A stretch of 64,000 nt of DNA from Methanosarcina sp. ERenArc_MAG2 (GCA_023955635.1 JAMXHR010000016.1:186001-250000); one strand, 5' to 3'. Counted from the first letter of the stretch, positions 19,218-29,362 are shown. Numbers and translations: made by a program. Notes: generated from the sequence alone by a model not told the origin.

Positions 19218-19347
19218 GCTTCATACCCTGAGAATAGAAATCTTCGGTTCAGTCATTGCTTCAATACAGGCAATCGGTATCATCCCTTCATACTTCCAGA
19301 TTTTTTTCAACAGGCCCTAAAGTTCATGCGTTAGCTACAGACAGAAC

Positions 19348-20394
19348 TCAAAAAATGACTCTTTCAACACCCGATTCTTTGAGAAGCTTCGAAGCAGTAA
19401 CGATAGTATTACGATACTCCATACGACCGCGATATTCCAATGCTGAATGCAGGTACCAGTTGTTCCTATAACACGGAGCACGATTGATATGCACACCGCC
19501 AATACGGTTACCTCCACCAGCCATCACCCACATGGGAATATCATCATAGCTCCATCCAGCCGCTGGTCCGATGTCGATATCTCTCAGAACCAGACGCATG
19601 ATTGCAATAATACGGGAGCCTTCCATTGTCGAGCAACGCGGGTGTTCCTCCATAGGTGTTCCTCTGACCGGGAAGAAGCGACTCACATACACGCTTTTCA
19701 GGTTCCTGAACTGGCGGACAAAAAACATGAAATCCACATAATCTTTGTAACGTTCAGGCCCTGTCGTCAACCCGGCAAGCATCCCGGTACCGAACTCCAG
19801 CCCTGCATCGTTAATCATCTCCGCCAGTTTCACCTTGGCATCGAAGCTGTCTCCTGCCTTGACCTTTTGGAATAGGTCACGATTCGCAGTCTCAAAGGAT
19901 GCTCCGATACGTTTCACACCAAGCCGTTTCAGTTCCAAGAGGCTTTCCTCTGACATGGCAGCACCGACATTAACCGTTATGTCAGCTGATGTAAGGGGAG
20001 CGATTGTGCGGACTATCTCAACAATGTCCCTGCCATCGGACCGGCGGTCTGTGCCACCGCTAAGATGGAATTCTCTCAGTCCCTGCTCTTCAATGTATTT
20101 CACACCAATCTTTATTTCATCAATGGTCAGGGGCTGGGTCGTATCCTTGGTCCAGTACGGGCAATATGAACATAGTGGCTGCAGTTTGCAGGGAAGAACC
20201 GAGGCAATTCCCCCACTCCATCGAAAAGTGTTACCTATCTCTTTATTTCTTACTGCTGAGGCTGTCCGGAACATATCCTGTGCTTTTGCAAAATTCTCGG
20301 TTTCTTTAAAAAGAAAGAGAGCCTCATCGTAATCGATGGGCTCATTTATGCCTTTCTGAAGTATTTCTTCATAAGACATTACCTGATTCGTCAT
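19348..20394 (-). CDS. Radical SAM protein with CX5CX2C motif, HmdB-like
   Basis: This 348-residue protein belongs to the biotin synthase-like radical SAM group. The cluster-binding cysteines are C69, C75 and C78 (CKLQPLCSYC), giving CX5CX2C instead of CX3CX2C. That spacing is known from HmdB, which helps make the iron-guanylylpyridinol cofactor of [Fe]-hydrogenase. The central SGG and NVGA motifs are of radical SAM type. The start overlaps the stop of the binding-protein gene by four bases (ATGA), so it is part of the transporter operon. The substrate is not known; it may act on the imported chelate. Confidence 0.75.
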   Translation of the reverse strand: MTNQVMSYEEILQKGINEPIDYDEALFLFKETENFAKAQDMFRTASAVRNKEIGNTFRWSGGIASVLPCKLQPLCSYCPYWTKDTTQPLTIDEIKIGVKYIEEQGLREFHLSGGTDRRSDGRDIVEIVRTIAPLTSADITVNVGAAMSEESLLELKRLGVKRIGASFETANRDLFQKVKAGDSFDAKVKLAEMINDAGLEFGTGMLAGLTTGPERYKDYVDFMFFVRQFRNLKSVYVSRFFPVRGTPMEEHPRCSTMEGSRIIAIMRLVLRDIDIGPAAGWSYDDIPMWVMAGGGNRIGGVHINRAPCYRNNWYLHSALEYRGRMEYRNTIVTASKLLKESGVERVIF

Positions 20395-21752
20395 GTTACC
20401 GTCTCCGCGATTTGCTCATCTGTTATGTTATCGTAGAGGTAGAACTCTGAGTAGAACTCACGCGTCTCGTTATTGAAATCAAACGCTACTTTATCTGGGT
20501 GAAGTTTCTCTGCTGTCCACATTAGACCCATAATTGATTGAATTCCGTCTAATGATTCCCAACGGGGAGCTGCGTATACATGACCATTCTTCACTGCATT
20601 GATGGATTGCCACTGAGTATCGTTTAGAATTGTATTCTTCTCTGTTTCCGTCTTTGTAATAATTACATCGGGATTCCAGAGAAGGACCTGCTCAATGTTG
20701 ACAACAAGATGCTCATCAACCTTCTGGGTCGAAGTAAGCGTAGTGTTTGTATCGTACAAATCGACACCACCTGCCAGGTCGATTATCGAACTCATTACTG
20801 TAAGCGATCCCACCGTTGAAAGTGGCCCATCGTGAGACGCATAATAGACTTTCACACGCTGGTCCTCTGGAATCGTCGAAGTAATATCAGTCACCTTTTT
20901 GACAGAATTGTTCCAGTAATCTGCAAGTTCGTTTGATTCTTCCTCATTACCCAGTATCTTGCCCATTAATCTGAATGATTGTTCGTAGTCTGTCAGATTG
21001 TCTTTAGAGATAGCAACCACTGGTGCTGCATAATCAATCTGCTCCTGGTCTAAGTTCGGATCTTTTGTCATAGACACAATCACATCAGGATCCAGTGCCA
21101 GCATCTGTTCCTGGTTCATACCTTTGAAATATACCCCAGTAACAGGCAGACCACTTAGAGTTGCATTTGCGTCCTCCGGTACCAAACGAGGGTTTGCATT
21201 GAACACCATATCTATACTGTTTAGTTTTTCTGATGCTAATCTCCAGGTCATATATGTGGGAATCGGATGCAGACAACTGATTTTTTTAATGTTTTCAGAA
21301 GTAGGAATCGCCACCGTTCTCTGTGCTATGTCAGTAAGCTCTATTGTATCATCGGAGTCACTTGTCTGTGAAGAACTGCTGCTACTGGAATGTCCGCTGC
21401 CTGAATGACGTGTCGGTAAGCTTACATTGCTGTCAGAATAACTTGTGGTATTAGATGTGGTATTAGATGTGGTATTAGATGTAGTATTAAACGTGATATT
21501 AGATGTGGTATTAGTAACATTCAGGGAATAAACGGGTGCACTCTCGTTGGCTCCGTTAGTACCAATATCCTCTGCGACACTCATCGATTTATCATCGCTG
21601 TTGTTTTCTTTTTCGGCAACAGGGTCTACTTTTTCCGTGATCTTATCAGAACTTTCACTTTCCTTTGCCGAATCACTGTCCGTACAGCCACTTAAAAAGA
21701 CTGCAGCCACCAACATCATGGTTATGAAAATAATTTTGAATTGCTTATTCAT
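20391..21752 (-). CDS. ABC transporter substrate-binding lipoprotein
   Basis: This 453-residue protein starts with a lipoprotein signal peptide ending LSGC. A long low-complexity linker rich in Asn/Thr/Ser (repeated NTTS units near residues 88-105) leads to a periplasmic binding protein of the FecB/BtuF type, with TVAIPTSENIKKISCLHP at the domain start and VVAISKDNLTDYEQSF inside. It is the first gene of the apparent operon. It would capture the metal chelate outside the membrane and deliver it to the permease. Confidence 0.88.
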   Translation of the reverse strand: MNKQFKIIFITMMLVAAVFLSGCTDSDSAKESESSDKITEKVDPVAEKENNSDDKSMSVAEDIGTNGANESAPVYSLNVTNTTSNITFNTTSNTTSNTTSNTTSYSDSNVSLPTRHSGSGHSSSSSSSQTSDSDDTIELTDIAQRTVAIPTSENIKKISCLHPIPTYMTWRLASEKLNSIDMVFNANPRLVPEDANATLSGLPVTGVYFKGMNQEQMLALDPDVIVSMTKDPNLDQEQIDYAAPVVAISKDNLTDYEQSFRLMGKILGNEEESNELADYWNNSVKKVTDITSTIPEDQRVKVYYASHDGPLSTVGSLTVMSSIIDLAGGVDLYDTNTTLTSTQKVDEHLVVNIEQVLLWNPDVIITKTETEKNTILNDTQWQSINAVKNGHVYAAPRWESLDGIQSIMGLMWTAEKLHPDKVAFDFNNETREFYSEFYLYDNITDEQIAETVT

Positions 21753-22058
21753 ATCGAATCCACCTCTACAAGCAATTTGTTGTCATGTACATGCAACCTG
21801 CAATGAATGAATCTGAGCCATGCTCAGTAAACTACGGAAGTCAAGCCTTGTCATAGCCAAGGATTTCCACTATAGTCATGGAGAGAAATCATCAACAGCT
21901 ACCACTGGGATGTTTCAGAGCGTTTTACTCATCCTGCGCAACTGCTGGTCTGTCGGTTACATGCTTACGCACGATGTCAGGGCCATAATCAGTATAATTT
22001 CAGAAATGAACTCTTTTTGCATTCATAGCAAGACCACAAACTTTCAATGCTTATAGCG

Positions 22059-22290
22059 TTATGTTCGAACAAACATAATGGTATAAATAGCTATCCGTGT
22101 TTTCAGAATAACGTTGAATATATTTAGAGCAAAAGAACAGGTGTATTTGTCATTGGAAGCTACGTGAAGCCAATGACCTTCGTTCTTGATATTCTTCCCT
22201 GTTTCATCGCAATGGATCACAGGAGAAGTGATTACCTTCTCTCGAATCACATTTTCAAATTCCTCTAAATTCCGGAAAAAGAAAAATTAG
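22059..22290 (-). pseudogene. IS66-family transposase remnant
   Basis: A fragment of about 60 residues reading FENVIREKVITSPVIHCDET and then GHWLHVASNDKYTC matches the catalytic core of IS66-type transposases. No other part of the element is present, and the frame degenerates on both sides. Confidence 0.7.
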
Positions 22291-22340
22291 CACCGAAGAA
22301 AAAATTCATCTGCATCTTGATTAAAAAAAGCTGCGATAAA

Positions 22341-22510
22341 TTAATTCGTTTACTTGCGAACGAATCATGCTCATAAAATCAGAGTGAAATGTCAGAAGAA
22401 ATTGCGAACGAGCAACAACATAGCAAAAAATCTGGTTTTAAGGGTGTAGTTTAGGATATTAGGAGGGTCTGATGTCTTCAGTAGACGCTCGTTCGCAAGT
22501 TAACAAACGA
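22341..22510. repeat. Repeated TTGCGAACGA block with inverted partner
   Basis: ACTTGCGAACGA at about 22352-22363 and TTGCGAACGA at about 22409 are followed by an inverted partner CTCGTTCGCAAGTT near 22487-22501. The outer arms (CGTTT, then ACTTGCGAACGA) are similar in both orientations. The arrangement looks like a short palindromic element or a regulator-binding cluster next to the transposase remnant. Confidence 0.4.
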
Positions 22511-22699
22511 CTTCTGGATATAAATACCTTTCGTAGATATACGAACAGTGCCCGAGCCATGCGAAAAACTCCCTGGGAAAAAGATATTGAAAAACACTCT
22601 GGCAATATTTCAGCATCTTTTATAAAATTGAAAAAGCTTTATACTCTTCAGAAAGACCGGAAAGTTCCCCAGGAATTCTCAGTCTTCCCTGGGCTCTAA
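22472..22699 (+). CDS. Possible small protein of unknown function
   Basis: This 75-residue basic frame follows a strong ribosome-binding site (TAGGAGGG) seven bases before the ATG. The protein has no recognisable motif or membrane segment. Its end overlaps the end of hflX on the opposite strand. The good Shine-Dalgarno sequence is the only support, and an upstream repeat cluster may supply it by chance. Confidence 0.35.
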   Translation: MSSVDARSQVNKRLLDINTFRRYTNSARAMRKTPWEKDIEKHSGNISASFIKLKKLYTLQKDRKVPQEFSVFPGL

Positions 22700-23965
22700 A
22701 AGAGCCTGAGCCCTGTTAATTATCTCTGTCCGGGCTTCATAGTCAACCAGGATCCGCTCTCCGTACTCAACCCTGTGCACGATTCCTTCTTCGTAAAGCC
22801 ACGAAAGAAGTGACATTCCTTTCTCCGAATTCGGCAAGGAAAGAGAACAAAAAGACCAGGCGGGCAAATGTCTAATAATCTCGGCTTTTAGCGCAGTCAT
22901 GCCGATCCCTTCTTTTGCGGAAACAAACGCAGGATTCGGAGCCATATAGCCTATCTGTTCCATAATACTATCGAGTTCGGATTTATCAAGCAGATCGGTC
23001 TTATTAAGCACGGTAATGACAGGGACTCCCTGGATGCGGTCCCATAGAGTATCATGGGATGTAGAAAGTTTCTGCAGGATCGTTTCTGGTTTTTCGCTTG
23101 CATCGACAACCAGGAGTATAAGATCCGAGAGGAAAATCTCCTCCAGCGTGGACTTGAAGGCATCAACCAGCCAGTGGGGAAGATCCTCGATAAACCCAAC
23201 GGTATCGGTCAAAAGGGCTTTTCGCCCTCCAAGGTCCAGGGCGCGGGTCATGGGCACAAGCGTTGTGAAGAGCATATCCTTTGCCTCAACACTCTCATTC
23301 ACAATAGCATTGAAAAGAGTGCTTTTTCCTGCATTTGTATATCCTGCAAGGGAAATTAAGGAAAAGCCTTTCATGTGCCTGAAGGCCCTCAAGGATTCGT
23401 CGTCCTTTTTTGCAGATTCAAGCTCACTTTCAATTCTTGCGATCCTTTTCTTCAGGTCATGTTCATAAGAATCCTCGTAATCTCCAAGCCCCATGAACCC
23501 TGCCCTTTCCTCCTTCTTCAGGAGAGAAACAATAGCCCTTGCCCTTGGAACTTCGTACTTCAGCCTTGCCAGTTCCACCTGGAGCTTTGAGCGATGAGTA
23601 GTTGCTCTTTTTGCAAAGATCTCAAGGATAAGCTGAAATTTGTCGATAACCTGACATCCGCAGATTTCAGAGATATTGAAAAGTTGTGTCGTAGAAAGCT
23701 TGTTATAGAAAATTACCTTTTCTGCACCCGTGCTTCTCACAAGTTCGGCAAGTTCCTCTATCTTCCCTCTTCCAAGCTGATACCTTGAGTCCGGATATCT
23801 GGTCTGAGTAAGTTCGCCAACCGGAACGTATCCTGCAGCTCTTGCAAGTTCCCGAAGTTCCTTGAAGAGATTTTCCTCGCGTTCAGGATCTGAATTGGGA
23901 AGGGTCCTTTTAACGAGAATTACCCTGTCCTCGTTATCGAATTTGTGTTCTGCTGAAATGTTTAT
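22679..23965 (-). CDS. hflX: HflX-type GTPase, apparent ATA start
   Basis: The protein has the HflX N-terminal domain (YVPVGELTQTRYPDSRYQLG), a coiled-coil linker and a GTPase domain with G1 SLAGYTNAGKST, G3 DTVGFIEDLP and G4 NKTDLL. HflX rescues or splits ribosomes under stress. The frame is open upstream to an ATA at 23963-23965. This codon overlaps the stop of the preceding gene exactly where an ATGA overlap would be expected (here ATAA), so the start may be a G-to-A change, a miscall or a non-canonical codon. A later GTG (23740) would remove the N-terminal domain. Expected length is about 428 residues. Confidence 0.85.
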   Translation of the reverse strand: MNISAEHKFDNEDRVILVKRTLPNSDPEREENLFKELRELARAAGYVPVGELTQTRYPDSRYQLGRGKIEELAELVRSTGAEKVIFYNKLSTTQLFNISEICGCQVIDKFQLILEIFAKRATTHRSKLQVELARLKYEVPRARAIVSLLKKEERAGFMGLGDYEDSYEHDLKKRIARIESELESAKKDDESLRAFRHMKGFSLISLAGYTNAGKSTLFNAIVNESVEAKDMLFTTLVPMTRALDLGGRKALLTDTVGFIEDLPHWLVDAFKSTLEEIFLSDLILLVVDASEKPETILQKLSTSHDTLWDRIQGVPVITVLNKTDLLDKSELDSIMEQIGYMAPNPAFVSAKEGIGMTALKAEIIRHLPAWSFCSLSLPNSEKGMSLLSWLYEEGIVHRVEYGERILVDYEARTEIINRAQALLEPRED

Positions 23966-24357
23966 GCCTCGATTTGAAGTTCGTTAATCAGTAAATTACG
24001 TGCGCTCAGGGAAATGTGGTGCACAAGTTCTATCGCCCTTCTCTCGGCAATGGATTCCTGATATTTGAAAGCCCTGGTAAACATACTTTCCGGCACCCAC
24101 AGGGGTTTATTGTACATATCCCCCTTTTCTGCCACAATAGTGCCCTCGAAAGAAAGCTGGTTAGCCGTATCCTCAATGAGCTGTACGACATCCGGCAAAC
24201 TGGGAGCTAGATTAAGCCAGACCGGCAGGATCTTGATCTGCCTGACCTTCTCTATATGGTTGGCTGAGACAGTCAGAGCTGCTGCAGCACAGACCATATA
24301 ATAGCCTCCTTTAATCCTGTGCCTGCCAGAGATGTCCACTGCAATAATGTCCCACAT
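23962..24357 (-). CDS. DUF2209-like conserved archaeal protein
   Basis: This 131-residue protein starts MWDIIAVDISGRHRIKGGY and has a compact alpha/beta character without membrane segments. I associate it with the uncharacterised archaeal family DUF2209. The acidic start IAVDISGRH recalls RNase H-like folds, but the remaining catalytic residues cannot be assigned. The stop overlaps the start of hflX, so the two are probably co-transcribed. Function unknown. Confidence 0.6.
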   Translation of the reverse strand: MWDIIAVDISGRHRIKGGYYMVCAAAALTVSANHIEKVRQIKILPVWLNLAPSLPDVVQLIEDTANQLSFEGTIVAEKGDMYNKPLWVPESMFTRAFKYQESIAERRAIELVHHISLSARNLLINELQIEA

Positions 24358-24445
24358 GTATACTTCACCCTCGCACCGGAGATCCTATTTTCGTGAAATT
24401 ATAAAGGAAACGATTACATTAATGGAGGGAAAGCCCCTCACAGTA

Positions 24446-25507
24446 TCACATTTTAATTCTGCTGATGTCCAGGTACTTGACCTCTTCCCCTTTTTCGACT
24501 GCAAAAAGCATCGTCTTGCGCACGCTGTTTGCAAGCCGTATAGCTCCGGACATAACCGGAAGCCTGAACTCGAAATCTGCAGGGATGACATTTACAAGGT
24601 ATTCTGAATGCGGAATTTTTTCTATTGACTCGACTTTTCTGTATACCCTGAAATTCGTCCCGAACTTAAAGCCGGTTTTGACCACATGCCCGGAGTCTCT
24701 GAGGTGTTTATATGCACTATATTTTCTCAGGAAAGAGCTCTCGATCTCAGAGGCTTTTTCAGTAAACTTGTCGAATGAAAACACTTCGCCTTTTCTGTCC
24801 CGAACCGTTATGACACCTCCGGAAAAAAGATAGAGGGACTCTACCAGGGAGAGCTGTAGCCTTTCCGAATCAAGCATTTTCCCGTAAAATCCCCTGGCAT
24901 ACAGAGTTTCAGAAGCCTGAGAGTCCCAGGCTATTACCCTGTCTTCCAGGAAGGTCGCATCGGTTTTGACTGCAGGATAAGGTTCAGGCATTTTCCCTTC
25001 AGGAACTGCAGTTTTAACCTCATAGAAAGTAAGGTCACTTTCTTCATCCACCACAGCAAGGATAAACTGCTTGTGCACGTTTTCTGCCGAAGCAACCGAT
25101 TCCTGCAGGAGTGTTACGGGAAGGAGCTGTCTTTCCGACTGAACATGGACAAAAATCGTTGCCGCACTTTTACCTGGATGGCTGCCTCTGGGATATACCC
25201 TGAAATCCGCAGCTGACGGCTGGACGTAATATCCCCGCTCTTTAAGGTCCTTATATACTATGTACTTCAACTCAAAATTCGGTTGCCTCAGAGAAGCCTG
25301 TTCGAAAAAGGCCCTGAAATCAAGCAGTTTGCCTTCGAGTTCGATCTCGAGCTTTCCTCTCGAAAGAAGGAAGGCAGCTTCTACAAGCGAGAGTTCTAGC
25401 CCGTCACCTTTAGGGCGCCCGAAGTAACCTGTTTTGTAAAGTTCGGCTACCGCTTCCTTTCCGGCAAGGACCCGGTCACCTTTAAGTTGTGTTTTCAATA
25501 GTTTCAC
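24446..25507 (-). CDS. endA: tRNA-splicing endonuclease, tandem-repeat type
   Basis: This 353-residue protein consists of two similar halves, each with the EndA fold. The C-terminal half carries the active-site signature: YKHLRDSGHVVKTGFKFG with the conserved tyrosine, the histidine in KIPHSEYLV and the lysine in LANSVRKTML. The N-terminal half has the related YKDLKERGYYVQPS but lacks the catalytic set, as in other homodimeric tandem-repeat archaeal EndA proteins. The enzyme cuts bulge-helix-bulge junctions of intron-containing tRNA and rRNA precursors. Starts with ATG at 25507. Confidence 0.93.
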   Translation of the reverse strand: MKLLKTQLKGDRVLAGKEAVAELYKTGYFGRPKGDGLELSLVEAAFLLSRGKLEIELEGKLLDFRAFFEQASLRQPNFELKYIVYKDLKERGYYVQPSAADFRVYPRGSHPGKSAATIFVHVQSERQLLPVTLLQESVASAENVHKQFILAVVDEESDLTFYEVKTAVPEGKMPEPYPAVKTDATFLEDRVIAWDSQASETLYARGFYGKMLDSERLQLSLVESLYLFSGGVITVRDRKGEVFSFDKFTEKASEIESSFLRKYSAYKHLRDSGHVVKTGFKFGTNFRVYRKVESIEKIPHSEYLVNVIPADFEFRLPVMSGAIRLANSVRKTMLFAVEKGEEVKYLDISRIKM

Positions 25508-25562
25508 CTGAAAAGAAAATAAAATGAAAATAAGTGATTTTATTTAGTGCTATAATCCAGTT

Positions 25563-25684
25563 TGTTGTAATCCATTTTTAGATAATTTGCTATAATCCAT
25601 TTTTAGATAATTGCTATAATCCATTTTTAGATAATTGCTATAATCCATTTTTAGATAATTGTTATAATCCATTTTTAGATAACC
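25563..25684. repeat. Five tandem copies of a 24-bp unit
   Basis: Five near-identical copies of a unit containing TAATCCATTTTTAGATAATT occur with 24-25 bp spacing. They lie between the start of endA and the end of cfbB. No coding potential. Confidence 0.85.
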
Positions 25685-25806
25685 TGATTTGTTATAATCT
25701 GGCTTAATATAATATTGTTTTTTCTACGTGAAAGGCTTCAGACTGCATCTGTAATGTTTTATGCGGGCTCATTATAACCCTCATATCTCGCCTGTATCCT
25801 TATACG

Positions 25807-27295
25807 TTACGGAAGATCCTTGTCCCGAAATTTGCTGGCAGCCTTTACAAGTGAGCCTGCAAGCTCCCGGTACGCAACTCCGTGCAGGTGGGCATAAGAG
25901 CCAAGAGTATTTCCGGAAATAAGTCCGTCCCTGTCGTCTTGTATTCCTGTTCCCCTCGACAGGGTTATTGCAAATTCAGCATCCTCAGGAATTTCCTTGA
26001 TTTCGGAGTGATGGAACTCATGCCCTTTGAAGCTGTTGCCTTTTTTCCCGATAATGCAGTCCCTCTCAAGAGTCCCGATATTGTAGCTGACCACTCTAGT
26101 CTGCCCCATGATCGTATGCCCTGGAAGCGCCCCTACCATAGAATACGTGGACTCTGGCATTGATGCATCGTGATAGGTGCCTTTTCCGGGAACACCTGTG
26201 CTTATTTTCTCCGTGAGGTACATAAGTCCCCCGCACTCGGCATAAATAGGCATGCCTGAAGCAGAAGCCATTTTAATATCCTGACGCATGGACTCATTAG
26301 CTTCAAGTTCGCCTGCAAAAAGCTCGGGATAACCCCCCGATATAGAGCCCGTCAACCTCAGGAAGCAAGGAGTCTTTAACAGGACTGAAGTAAACGATCT
26401 CTGCGCCTGCAATTTTCAGAAGGTCGATGTTATCTTGATAATAGAAGTTGAAAGCTTCATCCAGTGCGACACCTATCTTCGGCTTACAGATTCCGGTATT
26501 GGGAATAAAAGAAAAAACACTATTATCAGGGCTTTTCAGGGGTTTTGCGCTGCTTGCGATTTCCAGGAAACGGTCTACATCAATTCCCCTGTTAATGATT
26601 CCCTCAATACCTTTTAACCTGTCTTCAAAGCCTTCGTCCCCAAGCCGTCTTCTGCCTTCGAGAGCAGGCATAAGTCCCAGATGACGCATGGAAATTTGCA
26701 TTGACTGATCCCTTGGAACTACCCCTATAACCGGAACGCCGGTATAGTATTCTATTGCCTCTTTTGCTTTTTCGGCATGGCGACGGCTTCCTATGTTATT
26801 AAGGATAACTCCTGCAATCTCCACATCAGTGTCGAAATTTTTGTATCCGCTGACAAGGGCAGCGCTAGAACGGGTAATGCTCCGGGCATTGATCACGAGA
26901 ATTACCGGGCAGTTGAGGATCTTTGCTATCTGGGCAGTGCTTCCCAGGTCGCTTAAGCTTTCAAACCCCTCGTAAAGCCCTCTTACCCCTTCAATTACCG
27001 CAATATCAGCCTGGTCTCCGACTTCACAGGCATGGGTGTAAACATCCAGAATCCCATTCTCGTCCATAAGGTAGCCGTCAAGGTTCCGGCAGAACCTGCC
27101 AGTTATTTCAGTATGATAGCTTGGGTCGATATAGTCCAGGGCGACTTTGAAGGGCTGAACTTTATATCCCCTTGAAACGAGGGAGGCCATCAGGCCCATG
27201 GAAATTGTTGTCTTGCCTGAAGAGGAACGGTCTGCAGAAATAAGGACCCTGGGAATACTTCTTGCTCCTGATCCGGCTTGTTTGTCGTTAGACAT
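25807..27295 (-). CDS. cfbB: CfbB, Ni-sirohydrochlorin a,c-diamide synthase (one frameshift)
   Basis: The N-terminal half is a P-loop amidotransferase domain (SADRSSSGKTTISMGL, GVRGLYEG), and the C-terminal half is a class I glutaminase-like domain with the catalytic cysteine in IYAECGGLMYLTE. The enzyme amidates the a and c acetate groups of Ni-sirohydrochlorin using glutamine and ATP. The two halves lie in different frames, split at a run of six C (26333-26338 on the plus strand) inside the GG-rich motif before YPELFAGEL. Adding or removing bases in that run restores one protein of about 490 residues. It is the last gene of the cfb cluster. Confidence 0.87.
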
Positions 27296-27415
27296 TTTTC
27301 AATACCCCTTATATCATTTACCCGGTAATCCGCTTTGCCTGGAAGTTATTGGAATTTATGTAATCTGGCAATTTATTGTCATTGCAACTTATCGCAACTT
27401 TATTGTTACTGAGGT

Positions 27416-28240
27416 TTATTTTGTCAATTCCCTCAACCGTTCGTCACTCAGAGAGTCAGCTGTAACTCTTTTTTCATTTTCAAGAATTGCTTTTCCAAGC
27501 TTGCGGTAGATGTCTGCAATATCGGATTCAGGCGCCTTTTCCATTACCGAGTAGCCTTTCCGTTCACAGTCCTGAACTGCCTGCCGCTTCGGGATAAAAG
27601 CCATAAGCTGGCTGCCGATCTCCTCGGCAAACTTTGTAACAATTTCTTCTTCCCTATCCGCATTTCTGGAATTGCAAATTATCCCGCTGAGCGGCATTCC
27701 TATCTTGGAAAGGCCCTTGCAGATGTTATTGGCTGCATAAAGAGGCATGTATTCCCCTGAGGTCAGGACATAAGCCTCATTTACGAAACCCTTCCTGACA
27801 GGCGCCACAAACCCGCCACAGACAATGTCGCCGGGCACATCATAAATTATAAAGTCCTGCTCTTTTAAGAGGTCTCCTGAAATGCTTTTCAGTTTCTGGA
27901 TAGCAACAATGATGCCTCGCCCTGCACAGCCTATGCCAGGTTCCGGACCGCCTGCTTCCACGCACCTGACTCCTGCATATCCTTCAAAAACAACATCTTC
28001 TTCCTTCACATCCACGCCTTCGCGAAGGAGGTCGAGGATGGTTGGGATTCTCCTGCCTCCAAGCAGGGTGATCGATGAGTCGCTTTTAGGGTCGCAGCCT
28101 ATGATCATGACTTTCTTTCCTGTTTCCGCACAGGCGGCTGCAACGTTTGAAGCCGTACTGGACTTGCCTATGCCGCCTTTTCCGTAGATTGCTATGATCT
28201 TTTGTTTTTTCAAAGGATCTGCCTCCTGATTTGATTCCAT
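27416..28240 (-). CDS. cfbC: CfbC, nitrogenase-like reductase (NifH family)
   Basis: The protein has the P-loop [14 protein letters not shown], the cluster cysteine in GIGCAGRGI, and the second cysteine in [10 protein letters not shown], as in NifH and the chlorophyll reductase protein BchL. It is the iron-sulfur reductase that passes electrons to CfbD while hydrolysing ATP. The most likely start is the ATG at 28240 (MESNQEAD), 11 bases after the cfbD stop; an upstream TTG would add nine residues. Intact and about 274 residues long. Confidence 0.92.
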   Translation of the reverse strand: MESNQEADPLKKQKIIAIYGKGGIGKSSTASNVAAACAETGKKVMIIGCDPKSDSSITLLGGRRIPTILDLLREGVDVKEEDVVFEGYAGVRCVEAGGPEPGIGCAGRGIIVAIQKLKSISGDLLKEQDFIIYDVPGDIVCGGFVAPVRKGFVNEAYVLTSGEYMPLYAANNICKGLSKIGMPLSGIICNSRNADREEEIVTKFAEEIGSQLMAFIPKRQAVQDCERKGYSVMEKAPESDIADIYRKLGKAILENEKRVTADSLSDERLRELTK

Positions 28241-28250
28241 CTCTTCTCGC

Positions 28251-29362
28251 TCATACTTCCTTTGCAACTTCCCTTAAAGTGGCTCCAAACTCGGATTCTA
28301 CTATCTCACTGACTCCCAGGGTCTTCGGGTGAAGGTCGATTTCAACCAGAACATGCTCATGCCCCATCTCTTTTAAGGGCAGGACCTGCCTTGGACCATT
28401 GGTAATTGAAATTAACTCCATATGCCGTATATTCTCCATAGGGATCGCATGCGGAACCCCGGTAATGACCGCAAAATCGTAATCACTATATTTTTCCTTA
28501 ATCAGTTCGCTGACCTTTTCCCCGGCAACAGGATACTCGTCCATTCCGCCGATGATTTCATGCACGTCAATCCCGTGTGCTTTCAGGTCTCGCATTATGT
28601 ATTCGGCATGCTGTCTTACTCTCGGAAGCCCTAGATCGGGATCGAGATTTGCCATATTAACAAGGTTTTCCTTTTTCCCGAGAGCTGCTGCAACCTCGTT
28701 CACTGCAAGCGTAATGTCTGCAAACATGTAGCCGGTTTCTTTTTGGCGTTCATGATGATAAGGCCCTTCTTGCCTTCTTTAAGGAGCTGGATTAAACGCC
28801 TTGCAACCTTATATTTGACATCTCCGCGGGAAGGGGCAAGGTATTCCCTGCTTGCAGCCCCAAACCGCTTTTCCACTTCTGTGGCTTTTGCGAGGAGGTA
28901 TTCCTGGCGCTCGAACTCTTTATGGTCGATAATCCCGGCATCAAGTGCGGATTCCAGGGCAAAGAGCACACCTCTTGTATTGTTGTGGTAGCCTGCATGC
29001 ACCTCAACTTCAATTACAGGGACATCAGGGTTTGCCTCGAGTACGGCTTCATGCATTTCTTCGCCTATGATCATGCTGGCACAGGTTCCGACAACGCCGA
29101 TAATTTTAGGGTTGAAGAGTTCGATTGATTTGTTTATCAGCTCTACAAGCCGGTCATGCCCTCCGAAAACGAAGCCGTTCTCATCAAGGCCTGTAGTGAC
29201 GACATGTATGCCATCTTCTTCGAGCAGCCTTGCATGTTTGAAAGAACAGCCTGGAGGCCCGTGCAGGATAGCGACATCGACATTTAAGTCTCTGAGAGTA
29301 TAAAGAGCCGCAACGATGGAACTCGGACGGGGATGAATGATTGAAATCTCTTTTCCAGCCAT
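28251..29362 (-). CDS. cfbD: CfbD, nitrogenase-like catalytic subunit (one frameshift)
   Basis: The N-terminus [15 protein letters not shown], the cluster cysteine in [13 protein letters not shown] and a second cysteine in [12 protein letters not shown] mark CfbD. The enzyme reduces and cyclises Ni-sirohydrochlorin a,c-diamide to 15,17(3)-seco-F430-17(3)-acid, using electrons from CfbC. The frame changes at a five-T run (28740-28744), where one more base gives [16 protein letters not shown]. The corrected protein is about 370 residues. The gene lies directly upstream of cfbC. In a methanogen this activity is expected to be essential, so I treat the break as sequencing error. Confidence 0.88.

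Noticed and set aside
20084..20332. Overlapping plus-strand frames in the transporter region
   Set aside because: They are shadows of the radical SAM and binding-protein genes, without start signals or motifs.
21753..22058. Cobalamin riboswitch upstream of the transporter operon
   Set aside because: No B12-box or conserved core is visible, and this class is rarely seen in archaea.
25563..25684. Possible CRISPR array from five 24-bp repeats
   Set aside because: No unique spacers lie between the units, so it is a simple tandem array.
28422..28991. Plus-strand frames within cfbD
   Set aside because: They are antisense shadows of a well-supported gene.
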